A stretch of DNA of 18,881 bases from JBOZRQ01 sp050789255 (GCA_050789255.1 JBOZRQ010000043.1:1-18881), one strand, 5' to 3'; shown: positions 7,426 through 15,332, counted from the first letter of the stretch. Notes: generated by a model not told the origin, from the sequence alone. Numbers and translations: made by a program.

Positions 7426-7755
7426 ATGAAACTGGTAGTGGCCGTGATTCAGGATAAAGACTCTCATCGGCTCTTGGGAGCCCTTACACAGGCCGGATTC
7501 CGCGCCACCAAGCTGGCCAGCACGGGTGGCTTCCTGCGGGAAGGAAACACGACGCTTTTGGTCGGTGTTGAGGATCATCAGGTCGAGCGGGTGGTCGGAC
7601 TGATCAAGAATACCTGTCGGGCCCGCGAACAGCTGGTTACGCCGCTGTCGCCCATGGGTGGCCCGGCTGATTCCTACATTCCATACCCTGTCGAAATCCT
7701 CGTGGGCGGCGCTACGGTGTTCGTCCTGAGCGTGGAGCAATTTGAGAAGTTCTAG
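7426..7755 (+). CDS. darA: c-di-AMP-binding PII-like protein DarA/PstA
   Basis: A 109-residue trimeric PII-like protein that binds cyclic di-AMP. The family is well conserved in Bacillota, though its downstream target is poorly known. The N-terminus MKLVVAVIQDKDSHRLL and the blocks STGGFLREGNTTLLVGVED, SPMGGPADSYIPYPVE and GGATVFVLSVEQFEKF match the family end to end. R26, T28 and N41 fall at positions reported as c-di-AMP contacts in PstA/DarA, so ligand binding is probably intact. The open frame reaches back to 7399, but the ATG at 7426 with GGGGGT 8 nt upstream gives the standard length and N-terminus. It lies between tmk and holB; the yaaR gene found next in B. subtilis is absent. Confidence 0.96.
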   Translation: MKLVVAVIQDKDSHRLLGALTQAGFRATKLASTGGFLREGNTTLLVGVEDHQVERVVGLIKNTCRAREQLVTPLSPMGGPADSYIPYPVEILVGGATVFVLSVEQFEKF

Positions 7756-7767
7756 GAGGCCGTTACG

Positions 7768-8757
7768 TTGAGCTGGACCGCCGTAGTCGGGCAGCCCTTG
7801 GCGGTGCGCCTCTTACGCCAGGCGGTCGCATCCGAAAAAGTAGCACATGCCTACCTGTTCGCCGGGCCCGAGGGGGTCGGCAAGCGAACGGTTGCCCTGG
7901 AACTGGCCATGGCTTTGAACTGTCATTCCCCTACGTCAGCTGGCGCCTGCGGAGCCTGTCCGTCGTGCAGAAAGATGACCAGCGTCCCTCCGGTACACCC
8001 GGACCTGGCGCTGGTTCAGCCCGACGGGCGCTTCATCAAGACCGATCAAATGCGCGAACTCCAGGCCGACATGTACGCGAGGCCAAACGAAGCAAGGGTC
8101 CGTGTGGCCGTGATTGATGCGGCCGACCGAATGAACCCCGAAGCCGGCAACCGCATGCTAAAGCTGTTGGAGGAGCCTCCGGCCCACGCAGTCTTCGTGC
8201 TCTTGACCCACAATTTGGCCGGTGTGCTACCTACCATCATCTCCCGCTGTCAGGTGGTTAACTTTACGCCCCTGAGCCCCGAAGAGGTGGGTGGGGTGCT
8301 TCAGGCCCGGTGGGGGCTGGAGGCCGGCCAAGCTCGCCTGTATGCCTCGCTCTCCGGAGGAAGCATTGGACGCGCCGTGGCCATGTCGCAGAATCGCGAG
8401 GTAACCCAGCGGCGAAATGATTCGTTCGATCTTCTAAATAAGCTCCGCGATATGGATGACTTCGCGCTCCTCGCCCGGGCTGAGGCCCTGGAGAAGCAGA
8501 AGGAGCAACTTGACGACTGGCTGGACATGCTCCTGGTTTGGCTGCGGGATGCTCTCCTGCTCGCGCAGACAGGGCTGGACAAGCTCGTGATCAACGCCGA
8601 CCGGTCGACCGATGTCCGTGCGCTGTCCCGCATGTACGGCGCCGGGACTCTACTGACCATGTTGGACACGGTCACGGAGACGCGCGGTCGTCTGCAACGC
8701 AACGCGAACACTCGCCTTGCCCTCGATGTTTTGCTGCTGCGTTTGCGTGGTGCATAA
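7768..8757 (+). CDS. holB: DNA polymerase III delta' subunit
   Basis: This 329-residue AAA+ protein is part of the clamp-loader complex that places the sliding clamp on primed DNA. The Walker A-like motif GPEGVGKR spans residues 33-40. A zinc-binding module is formed by C52, C61, C64 and C67. LLEEPPAHAVFVLLT and the sensor-1 SRC motif (TIISRCQVVNF) complete the family pattern. The C-terminal collar domain is all-helical in appearance. The TTG start is 8 nt after AGGAGG, 12 nt downstream of darA. In B. subtilis holB is followed by ricT as here. Confidence 0.94.
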   Translation: MSWTAVVGQPLAVRLLRQAVASEKVAHAYLFAGPEGVGKRTVALELAMALNCHSPTSAGACGACPSCRKMTSVPPVHPDLALVQPDGRFIKTDQMRELQADMYARPNEARVRVAVIDAADRMNPEAGNRMLKLLEEPPAHAVFVLLTHNLAGVLPTIISRCQVVNFTPLSPEEVGGVLQARWGLEAGQARLYASLSGGSIGRAVAMSQNREVTQRRNDSFDLLNKLRDMDDFALLARAEALEKQKEQLDDWLDMLLVWLRDALLLAQTGLDKLVINADRSTDVRALSRMYGAGTLLTMLDTVTETRGRLQRNANTRLALDVLLLRLRGA

Positions 8758-8774
8758 CAGGAGGCATATGGCGT

Positions 8775-8802
8775 TTGACATAGCCGTATCACAAGGTATA
8801 GT
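8775..8802 (+). promoter_or_regulatory. Sigma-A-type promoter for ricT
   Basis: TTGACA (8775-8780) is a perfect -35. TATAGT (8797-8802) is a good -10 with a 16-bp spacer. It lies between holB and ricT, about 50 bp ahead of the ricT start, and would let ricT-trmN6-rsmI be expressed apart from the upstream genes. Confidence 0.75.
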
Positions 8803-8852
8803 TGAAGGGAATGCCTCGTGAGCGACACGCTCAAAGGCAAGGAGGTGACCGG

Positions 8853-10172
8853 ATGGTTCGTGTTGTCGGCGTCCGCTTCAAGAAAGCGGGTAAGGTCTAC
8901 TATTTCGACCCGGCCGAGTTCCCCGTATCCGCTGGCAGCAAAGTGGTGGTGGAAACGGCTCGAGGCGTTGAATATGGTGATGTCGCAGTCGGTCCCAAGG
9001 ACGTTCCTGAGGAACAGGTCGTCCAGCCCCTGAAAAAGGTGCTGCGGATTGGCACCGATAAGGATGCCCTCGTGGCGGCTGAAAACAAGCGCAAGGAGCG
9101 GGAAGCGTTCGCCATTGCGCTCAAGAAGATTGAGGCCCACGCGCTGGATATGAACCTGGTTGACGTAGAATACACCTTCGATGGCTCCAAAAACATCTTC
9201 TACTTTACGGCGGAAGGGCGAGTGGACTTCCGCGACCTCGTGCGTGACCTGGCTGGCGTATTCCGCACCCGTATCGAGATGCGTCAGATCGGTGTGCGCG
9301 ACGAGGCCAAATTGCTGGGCGGTATTGGCCCCTGCGGACGAATTCTCTGTTGTACGAGCTTCCTTGGCGACTTCGCCCCGGTGTCGATCCGAATGGCGAA
9401 GGATCAGAACCTATCTCTTAACCCCTCGAAAATTTCCGGGCTGTGCGGCCGGTTAATGTGTTGCCTGCGTTACGAACAGGAGACCTATGAAGCCGCCAAG
9501 AAGGACCCCACCTTGGCACCGGGCTATGTGAATCCGCTTGCGGCAGCAGCCGAGGCCTCGGTCCGAGATCTCGAGGAGCTTGAGGAAGACCCTCGCCCCC
9601 GCATCGGGTTGCGTAGCAGTGATGATTCCGGTATGGGCAGCGCCCGCATTGCCCGGGCCGTTACCCAACTGGACAGGCCCAGGCTTCAGGAGGAGCCGGC
9701 GGAGCCCATTCGCCGCTCTCAGGGAGAACGCCCCGCTGGTGGCCCTGATCGCCTGGGTCGGCCGGGACACGGGGGCGGGCGCCCTCAAGGGCAGAACCCA
9801 GCCCAGCGGCCCCCGCAGAACTCGGCTCCTCGCCGTGAGCATGACGGCCGGCCCCAGGGCGAGCGGCAGCAGCAGGAGCGGCGCCCCCAGCAGCAACTCC
9901 AGCAGCCGCAGAAGCTTCAGCAGCCCAGGCCGCAGAACCCCAACCAACCTCGACCGCAGACTCAGGGGCAGCCCCGGCAGCAGCAGTCCCAGCCCGCCCA
10001 GGGCCAGGGCGGCCAGCAGCCCCGCAAGGGCGGGCAGCCCAATCCGGCGCCTCAGGGGCAGGAGAGGCCTCAGGGCGAGCGGCAGCATCGGAACCGCCAC
10101 CGCGGCAACCGTCCCCGGGGCGAAAGGCCGCAGGGCGGTGGACAGCCTGGCGGATCCACCCCGCCATCGTAA
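8853..10172 (+). CDS. ricT: RicT/YaaT (PSP1 domain) with long low-complexity tail
   Basis: This 439-residue protein has the PSP1/RicT domain in residues 1 to about 260. In B. subtilis RicT forms a Fe-S-bearing complex with RicA and RicF that assists RNase Y in mRNA maturation and influences Spo0A phosphorylation. Six cysteines in two CX4CC clusters are present: C161, C166, C167 and C198, C203, C204, matching the reported cluster ligands. The unusual part is the C-terminus: about 150 residues (roughly 286-439) rich in Q, P, R and G, with recurring RPQGE-like units, where B. subtilis YaaT ends near residue 275. The frame opens at 8802, but the ATG at 8853 follows an extended Shine-Dalgarno AAGGAGGTGACC by 2-5 nt and is the clear start. 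RicA and RicF genes are not in the window. Confidence 0.93.
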   Translation: MVRVVGVRFKKAGKVYYFDPAEFPVSAGSKVVVETARGVEYGDVAVGPKDVPEEQVVQPLKKVLRIGTDKDALVAAENKRKEREAFAIALKKIEAHALDMNLVDVEYTFDGSKNIFYFTAEGRVDFRDLVRDLAGVFRTRIEMRQIGVRDEAKLLGGIGPCGRILCCTSFLGDFAPVSIRMAKDQNLSLNPSKISGLCGRLMCCLRYEQETYEAAKKDPTLAPGYVNPLAAAAEASVRDLEELEEDPRPRIGLRSSDDSGMGSARIARAVTQLDRPRLQEEPAEPIRRSQGERPAGGPDRLGRPGHGGGRPQGQNPAQRPPQNSAPRREHDGRPQGERQQQERRPQQQLQQPQKLQQPRPQNPNQPRPQTQGQPRQQQSQPAQGQGGQQPRKGGQPNPAPQGQERPQGERQHRNRHRGNRPRGERPQGGGQPGGSTPPS

Positions 10173-10186
10173 CGGAGGAGAACAGA

Positions 10187-10918
10187 ATGGACGTGCGCTC
10201 CGGAGAACGTGTGGATGACCTGGGCCGTAACGGCCTGCGCATCATCCAGCACCCGGAGCGCTTTCCTTTTGCCGTGGATGCCGTTCTGCTGGCCCACTTC
10301 GCAAAGGCAAAGCCCGGGAATCGGATCCTGGATGTTGGCACAGGTTGCGGTGTGATCCCGCTGCTGCTGGCGGGCCTTCACCAGGGAGTACATATCACGG
10401 GGCTGGAGATTCAGCCGGAAACGGCAGATATGGCCGCCCGCAGCGTGCGGCTGAACGGGCTGGAGAGTCGGATTCAGATCGACTGCGGAGACTATAGGCA
10501 GGTGGCCAACCTGTACGGGCATGGCCAATTCGACCTGGTTACTCTGAACCCGCCATACCGCGAGTCCCAGCGCGGCCAGGTGAGCCGACAGATCGGGCGT
10601 GCCACGGCCCGACATGAGCTCCAGGGCTCCTTGTCCGATGCTTTGCTGGCGGCCGCCATAGCCGTCAAGTTTAGCGGGCGAGTGGCGGTGGTCTTCCTGG
10701 CAGAACGCCTGACCGACCTGATGGTTGCCGCCCGAGCCCAAGGGCTGGAACCGAAGCGGCTGCGGCTGGTGCACCCCCGGGCCGGGCGCCCCGCCAACCT
10801 GCTGTTGATGGAGGCCGTTAAGGGTGGCGGTGCTGGCCTGTCCATAGAACCGCCCCTGGTTATGTACGCCGAAGGGCAGACCTTCAGCGACGAGATGCAG
10901 CGGATCTATAACGACTGA
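10187..10918 (+). CDS. trmN6: tRNA1(Val) (adenine-N6)-methyltransferase-like protein
   Basis: This 243-residue SAM-dependent methyltransferase belongs to the TrmN6/YfiC/YabB group, which methylates A37 of tRNA1(Val) in E. coli. Motif I is ILDVGTGCGVIP (D49), and the amino-methyltransferase motif NPPY is at 121-124 (LVTLNPPYR). The ATG follows GGAGGAGA by 6 nt, 14 nt after ricT. Position between ricT and rsmI equals that of B. subtilis yabB. The intervening yabA and yazA genes of B. subtilis are missing. The exact target tRNA in this organism is inferred from the family. Confidence 0.88.
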   Translation: MDVRSGERVDDLGRNGLRIIQHPERFPFAVDAVLLAHFAKAKPGNRILDVGTGCGVIPLLLAGLHQGVHITGLEIQPETADMAARSVRLNGLESRIQIDCGDYRQVANLYGHGQFDLVTLNPPYRESQRGQVSRQIGRATARHELQGSLSDALLAAAIAVKFSGRVAVVFLAERLTDLMVAARAQGLEPKRLRLVHPRAGRPANLLLMEAVKGGGAGLSIEPPLVMYAEGQTFSDEMQRIYND

Positions 10919-10936
10919 AGTGCGGGAGAGGTCGGC

Positions 10937-11788
10937 ATGGGCACTCTATATATTGTGGGTACGCCAATTGGCAACCTTGAGGATATCACGCAACGGGCTC
11001 TCCGCATTCTGCGCGAAGTCGCGGTGATTGCGGCCGAGGACACCCGGCAGACTCGGAAGCTGCTATCCCATTTTGACATTCATACCCCCACGGTGAGCTA
11101 CCACGAGCACAACTTGCGCACGGCTGGGCCAGCGCTGATTGAGCGCCTTCAGGCCGGGCAGGACGTAGCCCTGGTGACCGATGCGGGCATGCCGGGCATT
11201 TCGGATCCCGGTGAGGACTTGGTGCGGCTGGCAGTCGAGGCGGGCATCCCGGTGGTCGCTATTCCTGGCCCGACCGCCTTTACTACAGCGTTAGTCGTTT
11301 CCGGACTGTCGACGGAGCGCTTTGTGTTCGAGGGCTTTCTGCCCCAGAAAAACAAAGAGCGCCGGCAGGCGCTCGAACGGCTGAAGACAGAGCCTCGCAC
11401 GTGGATTCTGTACGAGGCGCCGCACCGTCTGCTCGACACCCTAGAGGAGCTGCGGGACGCCCTGGGGGACCGCCCCATGGCTGCAGCCCGGGAGTTGACC
11501 AAGCTGTATGAGGAGACGTTGCGGGGAACACCGGCTGAATTGCTGGCGCATTTCCAGTCCCATCAGCCCAGGGGTGAGTTCGTGCTGGTAATCAGCGGGG
11601 CGCCGGCCGCAGCCGTTGAGGCGCCAGCGGACCTTACCCCCGAGTCGCTCACCGAGGCGGTCGCCGCCTTGGAGCAAGGGGGGATGGACCGTAAGGCAGC
11701 CATGAAGGAGGTCGCCCAGCGCTTCGGCCTCTCTAAGCGAGATGTGTATCAGGCCTTACTGGAGGCGAAGGCCGAGACCGAGGAGTGA
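10937..11788 (+). CDS. rsmI: 16S rRNA (cytidine1402-2'-O)-methyltransferase
   Basis: This 283-residue SAM-dependent enzyme of the tetrapyrrole-methylase fold adds the 2'-O-methyl to C1402 in the decoding centre of 16S rRNA. The N-terminus LYIVGTPIGNLEDIT, the AAEDTRQTRKLL block, SYHEHN and ALVTDAGMPGISDPG are all diagnostic, and length is typical. The C-terminal RsmI extension (about 240-283, ending SKRDVYQALLEAK) is present. The ATG follows GGGAGAGG by 5 nt, 18 nt after trmN6. It is the last plus-strand gene before the convergent abrB, with a terminator about 55 nt beyond the stop. Confidence 0.96.
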   Translation: MGTLYIVGTPIGNLEDITQRALRILREVAVIAAEDTRQTRKLLSHFDIHTPTVSYHEHNLRTAGPALIERLQAGQDVALVTDAGMPGISDPGEDLVRLAVEAGIPVVAIPGPTAFTTALVVSGLSTERFVFEGFLPQKNKERRQALERLKTEPRTWILYEAPHRLLDTLEELRDALGDRPMAAARELTKLYEETLRGTPAELLAHFQSHQPRGEFVLVISGAPAAAVEAPADLTPESLTEAVAALEQGGMDRKAAMKEVAQRFGLSKRDVYQALLEAKAETEE

Positions 11789-11842
11789 ATCGCTGGCCAA
11801 AGGCGCCCTGACAGCAGGAGGTTTCCGTGTATAGAAAGAAAG

Positions 11843-11869
11843 AAGCACTCCCAGCGGGGAGTGCTTTTT
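11843..11869 (+). terminator. Terminator between convergent rsmI and abrB, probably bidirectional
   Basis: AAGCACTCCC (11843-11852) pairs with GGGAGTGCTT (11857-11866) around a four-base loop. Five T follow on the plus strand. On the minus strand the hairpin is followed by a pyrimidine-rich CTTTCTTTC tract. It lies between the stop codons of two convergent genes, so it can serve both. Confidence 0.88.
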
Positions 11870-11887
11870 GTGTGCGGGTTGTGTAGG

Positions 11888-12148
11888 TTAGCCGACCTGA
11901 GAGGCCCGGCCAGCCATAGAGGTGAGGCAGGACTGGCATACGTTCTTGCCCTTGAAGTTCTCAACGTTGGCGGCGTTGCCGCAGAAGACGCAAGCGGGCT
12001 CATACTTCCGAAGGATGATCTTGTCGCCATCAACGTAGATCTCCAGGGAGTCCTTCTCTTCAATGCTCAGGGTCCGGCGCAGCTCGATGGGGATCACGAC
12101 CCGGCCCAGTTCGTCGACCTTACGCACGATACCAGTGGACTTCATCAT
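11888..12148 (-). CDS. abrB: AbrB-family transition-state regulator with CxxC C-terminus
   Basis: This 86-residue DNA-binding regulator has the SpoVT/AbrB swapped-hairpin domain in residues 1-50. The MKSTGIVRKVDELGRVVIPI segment is nearly identical to B. subtilis AbrB. The C-terminal third is different: C53, C56, C71 and C74 form two CxxC pairs of zinc-ribbon type, in place of the cysteine-poor multimerisation tail of B. subtilis AbrB. Similar cysteine-bearing versions are known to me from clostridia. It is on the minus strand between rsmI and the next plus-strand genes, as in B. subtilis (between yabC and metS). Of the two adjacent ATG codons, the first is 8 nt after GGGGGAG. It has its own promoter at 12198-12226. 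Confidence 0.95.
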   Translation of the reverse strand: MMKSTGIVRKVDELGRVVIPIELRRTLSIEEKDSLEIYVDGDKIILRKYEPACVFCGNAANVENFKGKNVCQSCLTSMAGRASQVG

Positions 12149-12197
12149 ATAGTTTTCTCCCCCTTATCTCCTGGGTGAAATCGGTCTCTATGCCAAC

Positions 12198-12226
12198 ATA
12201 CTAACATTTATGCCAAAAACAGTCAA
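12198..12226 (-). promoter_or_regulatory. Sigma-A-type promoter for abrB
   Basis: Read on the minus strand, TTGACT (12226-12221) and TAGTAT (12203-12198) are separated by exactly 17 bp. The -10 is about 50 bp ahead of the abrB start. The surrounding DNA is clearly AT-richer than the genes. Confidence 0.75.
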
Positions 12227-12266
12227 CGGATATACCTATCATTGTTTCTGATATCTTTTGGGTTCC

Positions 12267-12302
12267 ACATAGTTCACCTATGTTGTTCCCTTAAGATAAC
12301 AA
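12267..12302. promoter_or_regulatory. Two adjacent dyad-symmetric elements, candidate operators
   Basis: ACATAG-5 nt-CTATGT (12267-12283) is a perfect inverted repeat. It abuts a second 20-bp dyad, TTGTT...TTAA...AACAA (12283-12302), with 8 of 10 pairs symmetric. Both lie in the AT-rich divergent region between abrB and nurA, upstream of both -35 regions. Binding by AbrB itself (autoregulation) or another regulator is inference. Confidence 0.45.
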
Positions 12303-12314
12303 TAACTGGATAAT
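12286..12314 (+). promoter_or_regulatory. Possible promoter for nurA-herA
   Basis: GATAAT (12309-12314) is a good -10, 60 bp before the nurA start. The matching -35, TTCCCT at 17 bp spacing, is poor. It overlaps the dyad at 12283-12302, so a bound regulator would occlude it. Weak candidate. Confidence 0.3.
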
Positions 12315-12373
12315 GGTCCTAAGTCAAGGATAAATTTGGGCAATCTAACCATTTCTGAGGGAGGATTTCCCTG

Positions 12374-13360
12374 GTGGACGAATGGGTTGCGGAATTACAG
12401 CAGCTAAACACCAGACTGCGTGACAGCTATTCCGAGGTGCGGCTGGGAACCAGGGAGCAACGCCGGCAAGTTCTGCGGGATTTTGTCGGCCCGATCAAGC
12501 CGCTGCGCCGCCTTGCGGGTCCGGAGCTTGGAACCGTTCTGGCCGGCATGCCCCTTGTGGGAGTGGACGGTTCGGTAAACACCTTCGGCGGGGAGTTCCC
12601 GCACTATATGGACCTCTTCCGAGCTATGGCCAAGTCGTCCGATGGACAAGCCGTGGTGCTGAAGGGGATGCACTGCCCCATGCACCTGGAGGGTGTTGAA
12701 GACGATGAGACCGCCCTTCGCGAGGATTACGAAGTGCGGCAGCGCAAGCTGGCTCACCTGGAAGTGCAGGCAGCGCTAGGGGCTATCGACAGAATCCGAC
12801 CGAAAATGATCCTTATGGATGGCCCTTTGGTAAGATTCGACATGCGTACCAGAGACTCCTTCTCTGTTTTACGTCGAAGCGTTATAAGCCAAAATATTCA
12901 GCTTGTCGGATGTATCGAGAACATCGAATCACGCGTGATCTCTACTGTACTGGGTGACGCGGCGCCCCCCGGATGGCATAACGCTTACGACCGAGACCTT
13001 CTCTGGGGGACCCTGGACTACGGCGAGGTGCTGCAGGTCTCCCGCCCGGCGAAGGGGACCCCGCGCAAGGACGGTGAGGAGGGGGAAGCCGCTCCGATCC
13101 GCACCTGGTTTATGCGATCGGCTTATGACCCCGGCGTAGTAGGCGTGGAGATGCTGGAGGAGCAGGTGGCCGACATGCCGTCGCTGATTGACTACCTCTT
13201 TACGCTCTCCCCGGCAGACGGCCGTGGCATTCCAATTTGGCTTGACCTGGTGGACCGCGAAGTAAGGCTGACCAAGGTAGAGTTGGAGGCTTATCTGGAA
13301 CTGCTGGACCCGCAGCTGCGACGCTTCTTCGTGTCCAAACGGGACGCCCGGTTTTTCTAA
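12374..13360 (+). CDS. nurA: NurA-domain nuclease
   Basis: A 328-residue protein of the NurA family, nucleases that act with the HerA translocase in DNA end resection in archaea and in some bacteria. The RNase H-like acidic motifs are visible: VGVDGSV (D65) and ILMDGPLVR (D149). A later acidic pair is IWLDLVDREVRL (D291, D294). I cannot confirm the full set of metal ligands, and the C-terminal histidine known from archaeal NurA is not obvious. The GTG start follows GGGAGG by 9 nt. The herA gene begins 23 nt after the stop, the standard pairing. The pair lies between abrB and metG, a place where Bacillus has no genes. No Mre11/Rad50 genes are in the window. Confidence 0.82.
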   Translation: MDEWVAELQQLNTRLRDSYSEVRLGTREQRRQVLRDFVGPIKPLRRLAGPELGTVLAGMPLVGVDGSVNTFGGEFPHYMDLFRAMAKSSDGQAVVLKGMHCPMHLEGVEDDETALREDYEVRQRKLAHLEVQAALGAIDRIRPKMILMDGPLVRFDMRTRDSFSVLRRSVISQNIQLVGCIENIESRVISTVLGDAAPPGWHNAYDRDLLWGTLDYGEVLQVSRPAKGTPRKDGEEGEAAPIRTWFMRSAYDPGVVGVEMLEEQVADMPSLIDYLFTLSPADGRGIPIWLDLVDREVRLTKVELEAYLELLDPQLRRFFVSKRDARFF

Positions 13361-13383
13361 GCCATGTGCAAGGAGGCTAACCC

Positions 13384-15246
13384 GTGCAGGTTGTCGGGTT
13401 GACGAACGAACAGGAGATCACGGTCATCGATCAGGAACGGCCGTTTCGCATCAACGAGTATCTGATTGTCGAAGACCCGGAGCTGCATTACCCCAAGGGC
13501 GAAGTGATTGAAACCCAGTCCTTCAACCGGTTCCGGGATTTCAACCTGGAGAAGGGCATTGTCGGGCCGGAAGTCTTTCAGGCGCTGGTCGCCTCGACAA
13601 GCTACGACGTTTCCAAGCATGACATTCACATCGCAAAGGTTCGCCTGTTGGAGCGCGTGCCCACCCCCATTCGACCTGGCACTTCGGTTCGCGAGCCCGA
13701 GTTCGCAGAGGTGGCAAACTTCCTAGTAAAAGGTTCGCCTGAGAATGGTTTGGTTTTAGGGGTCATCCAGGCGACCGATAACCTGATGGATGGAATGCCG
13801 GCCTCACTGACCAATCGGGTGCGAATCCTTTCCGATGGGCGGGTGATGGAACAGAACGGAGTACCGTTCATTTTTGACCCACGAGCTATGCAGCAGTATC
13901 CCCATATTGGGATTTTTGGTGGTTCGGGCTCCGGCAAGTCGTTCGGCTTACGCGTCTTCCTTGAGGAGCTCATGAAGCTGCGGATCCCCACCCTCGTGCT
14001 GGACCCGCACTTTGAGCTTACCTTCAACGAGACTCCAGCCGGCTCTCCTCCCGGCTACCGGGACGTGAAGTTCGAGGAGCGCTTCAAGGTTTTCCAGGTG
14101 GGCCAGGACGTCGGCGTAAACTTTGCTCATCTAAATACGCGGGATCTAATCACCTTGCTGAATGCCTCCTCGTCACTCTCCGAAGGTATGACGAACGCCG
14201 TCGAGGCCCTGCATAAGCCAAACGACTCGTACATGAGTTTCTCGTCACGGGTCGACAGCCTTGTGGCGGCGCTGGAAGCGGGCGACAAGGGGGTCGAGCG
14301 GCGTCAGCGGGACCCCGGCGCCAGTGGTTCCGAGCGCGAGGTTGGGAACGATCAAGCCCGCGTGCTGAACGAGGCCCGCGGGATCCCGCTCTCCAGCGTG
14401 AAGGGCATCCAGTGGCGATTGAACCGGCTGTACCGAGCCGGGCTGTTCACATCGGATATCAAGCCGATTGAAGCAGCGCTCAGGAACGGCCAGCTGTCGG
14501 TCGTTCAGGGCCCGATCTGGGTGCTGAACGTGTTCGCCTCGTACGTAGTCGGCTCGCTATACCGGCTGCGCCGAGATTACAAGGACGCCCAGTTCCGTCG
14601 GGAGACGGGCACGTACTTCCCGCCGTTCGTGGTCGTGACCGATGAAGCCCACAACTTCGCTCCCAAGGCATTCGACGCACCGGCCAAGTCGATCATCAAG
14701 GAGATTGCACAGGAAGGACGTAAGTACGGCGTGTTCCTGATGCTCGCCACCCAGCGTCCCACCCTGCTGGATGAGACGGTGACGGCTCAGTTGAACACCA
14801 AGTGTGTGTTCCGGACGGTGCGTGCATCGGATATCGCTACGATCAAGGAGGAGACGGACTTGAGTCAGGAGGAGGCCCGTCGGCTGCCCTTCCTGCGCTC
14901 GGGTGACACCTTTGTCTCCAGCGCCATCTTCGGACGGACCGTGCCCGTTCGCATCCGTATGGCCAAGACCTCAAGTCCACACACGGAGAATCCCTTTGAT
15001 GAACTCGGGCAGCAGGCCGAGTCGGCGGCCGACGAGTTCCTGTCCGTGGTCACTCCGGCGCTGACGAAGTTCGGGGTAGTGAACGACGCCCAGTTGATCG
15101 ACGTCACGAAGGAACTGGCTAAGCAGGGGTACTCCATCACGGTGGATGGGCTGCGCTCGAGGCTGGAGGCCCTGGTGGAGTCTGGTCACGTCACCAAGCA
15201 GACGTTCCTCGGCATGGCGCAATACCGGTTGGCCCGGAACGCATAG
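13384..15246 (+). CDS. herA: HerA-type hexameric DNA translocase ATPase
   Basis: This 620-residue protein belongs to the HerA/FtsK superfamily. The N-terminal ~130 residues fit the HAS-barrel. Walker A is GGSGSGKS (residues 179-186), followed by LVLDPHFELTF. Walker B is VVVTDEAHNFAP (D420, E421), and MLATQRPTLLDETV is the sensor-like motif of the family. A charged segment (about 295-325, rich in D, E and R) looks like a flexible insertion. The last ~80 residues may be a winged-helix. The GTG start is 7 nt after AAGGAGG. In archaea HerA hexamers push DNA into a NurA dimer for 5'-strand resection. HerA ATPases also power bacterial antiphage systems with other effectors, so repair and defence are both possible roles here. 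Confidence 0.88.
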   Translation: MQVVGLTNEQEITVIDQERPFRINEYLIVEDPELHYPKGEVIETQSFNRFRDFNLEKGIVGPEVFQALVASTSYDVSKHDIHIAKVRLLERVPTPIRPGTSVREPEFAEVANFLVKGSPENGLVLGVIQATDNLMDGMPASLTNRVRILSDGRVMEQNGVPFIFDPRAMQQYPHIGIFGGSGSGKSFGLRVFLEELMKLRIPTLVLDPHFELTFNETPAGSPPGYRDVKFEERFKVFQVGQDVGVNFAHLNTRDLITLLNASSSLSEGMTNAVEALHKPNDSYMSFSSRVDSLVAALEAGDKGVERRQRDPGASGSEREVGNDQARVLNEARGIPLSSVKGIQWRLNRLYRAGLFTSDIKPIEAALRNGQLSVVQGPIWVLNVFASYVVGSLYRLRRDYKDAQFRRETGTYFPPFVVVTDEAHNFAPKAFDAPAKSIIKEIAQEGRKYGVFLMLATQRPTLLDETVTAQLNTKCVFRTVRASDIATIKEETDLSQEEARRLPFLRSGDTFVSSAIFGRTVPVRIRMAKTSSPHTENPFDELGQQAESAADEFLSVVTPALTKFGVVNDAQLIDVTKELAKQGYSITVDGLRSRLEALVESGHVTKQTFLGMAQYRLARNA

Positions 15247-15296
15247 GATTTAGCCCGGAAGGAAATCGTAGATGAAGGTTTCTGACAATCCAGCTC

Positions 15297-15326
15297 TTGA
15301 CTGCGAAATCCAGGTTCGCATATACT
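15297..15326 (+). promoter_or_regulatory. Sigma-A-type promoter for metG
   Basis: TTGACT (15297-15302) and TATACT (15321-15326) are separated by 18 bp. Initiation near 15333 would place the T-box leader at the transcript's 5' end. Confidence 0.75.
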
Positions 15327-15332
15327 AGGGCC

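Noticed and set aside
9453..10341. Antisense and alternate-frame proteins over the RicT tail (leucine-, alanine- or serine-rich)
   Set aside because: The composition simply mirrors the repetitive CAG/CGG-rich coding of the plus-strand tail; the plus frame continues from an intact RicT domain to a stop just before trmN6.
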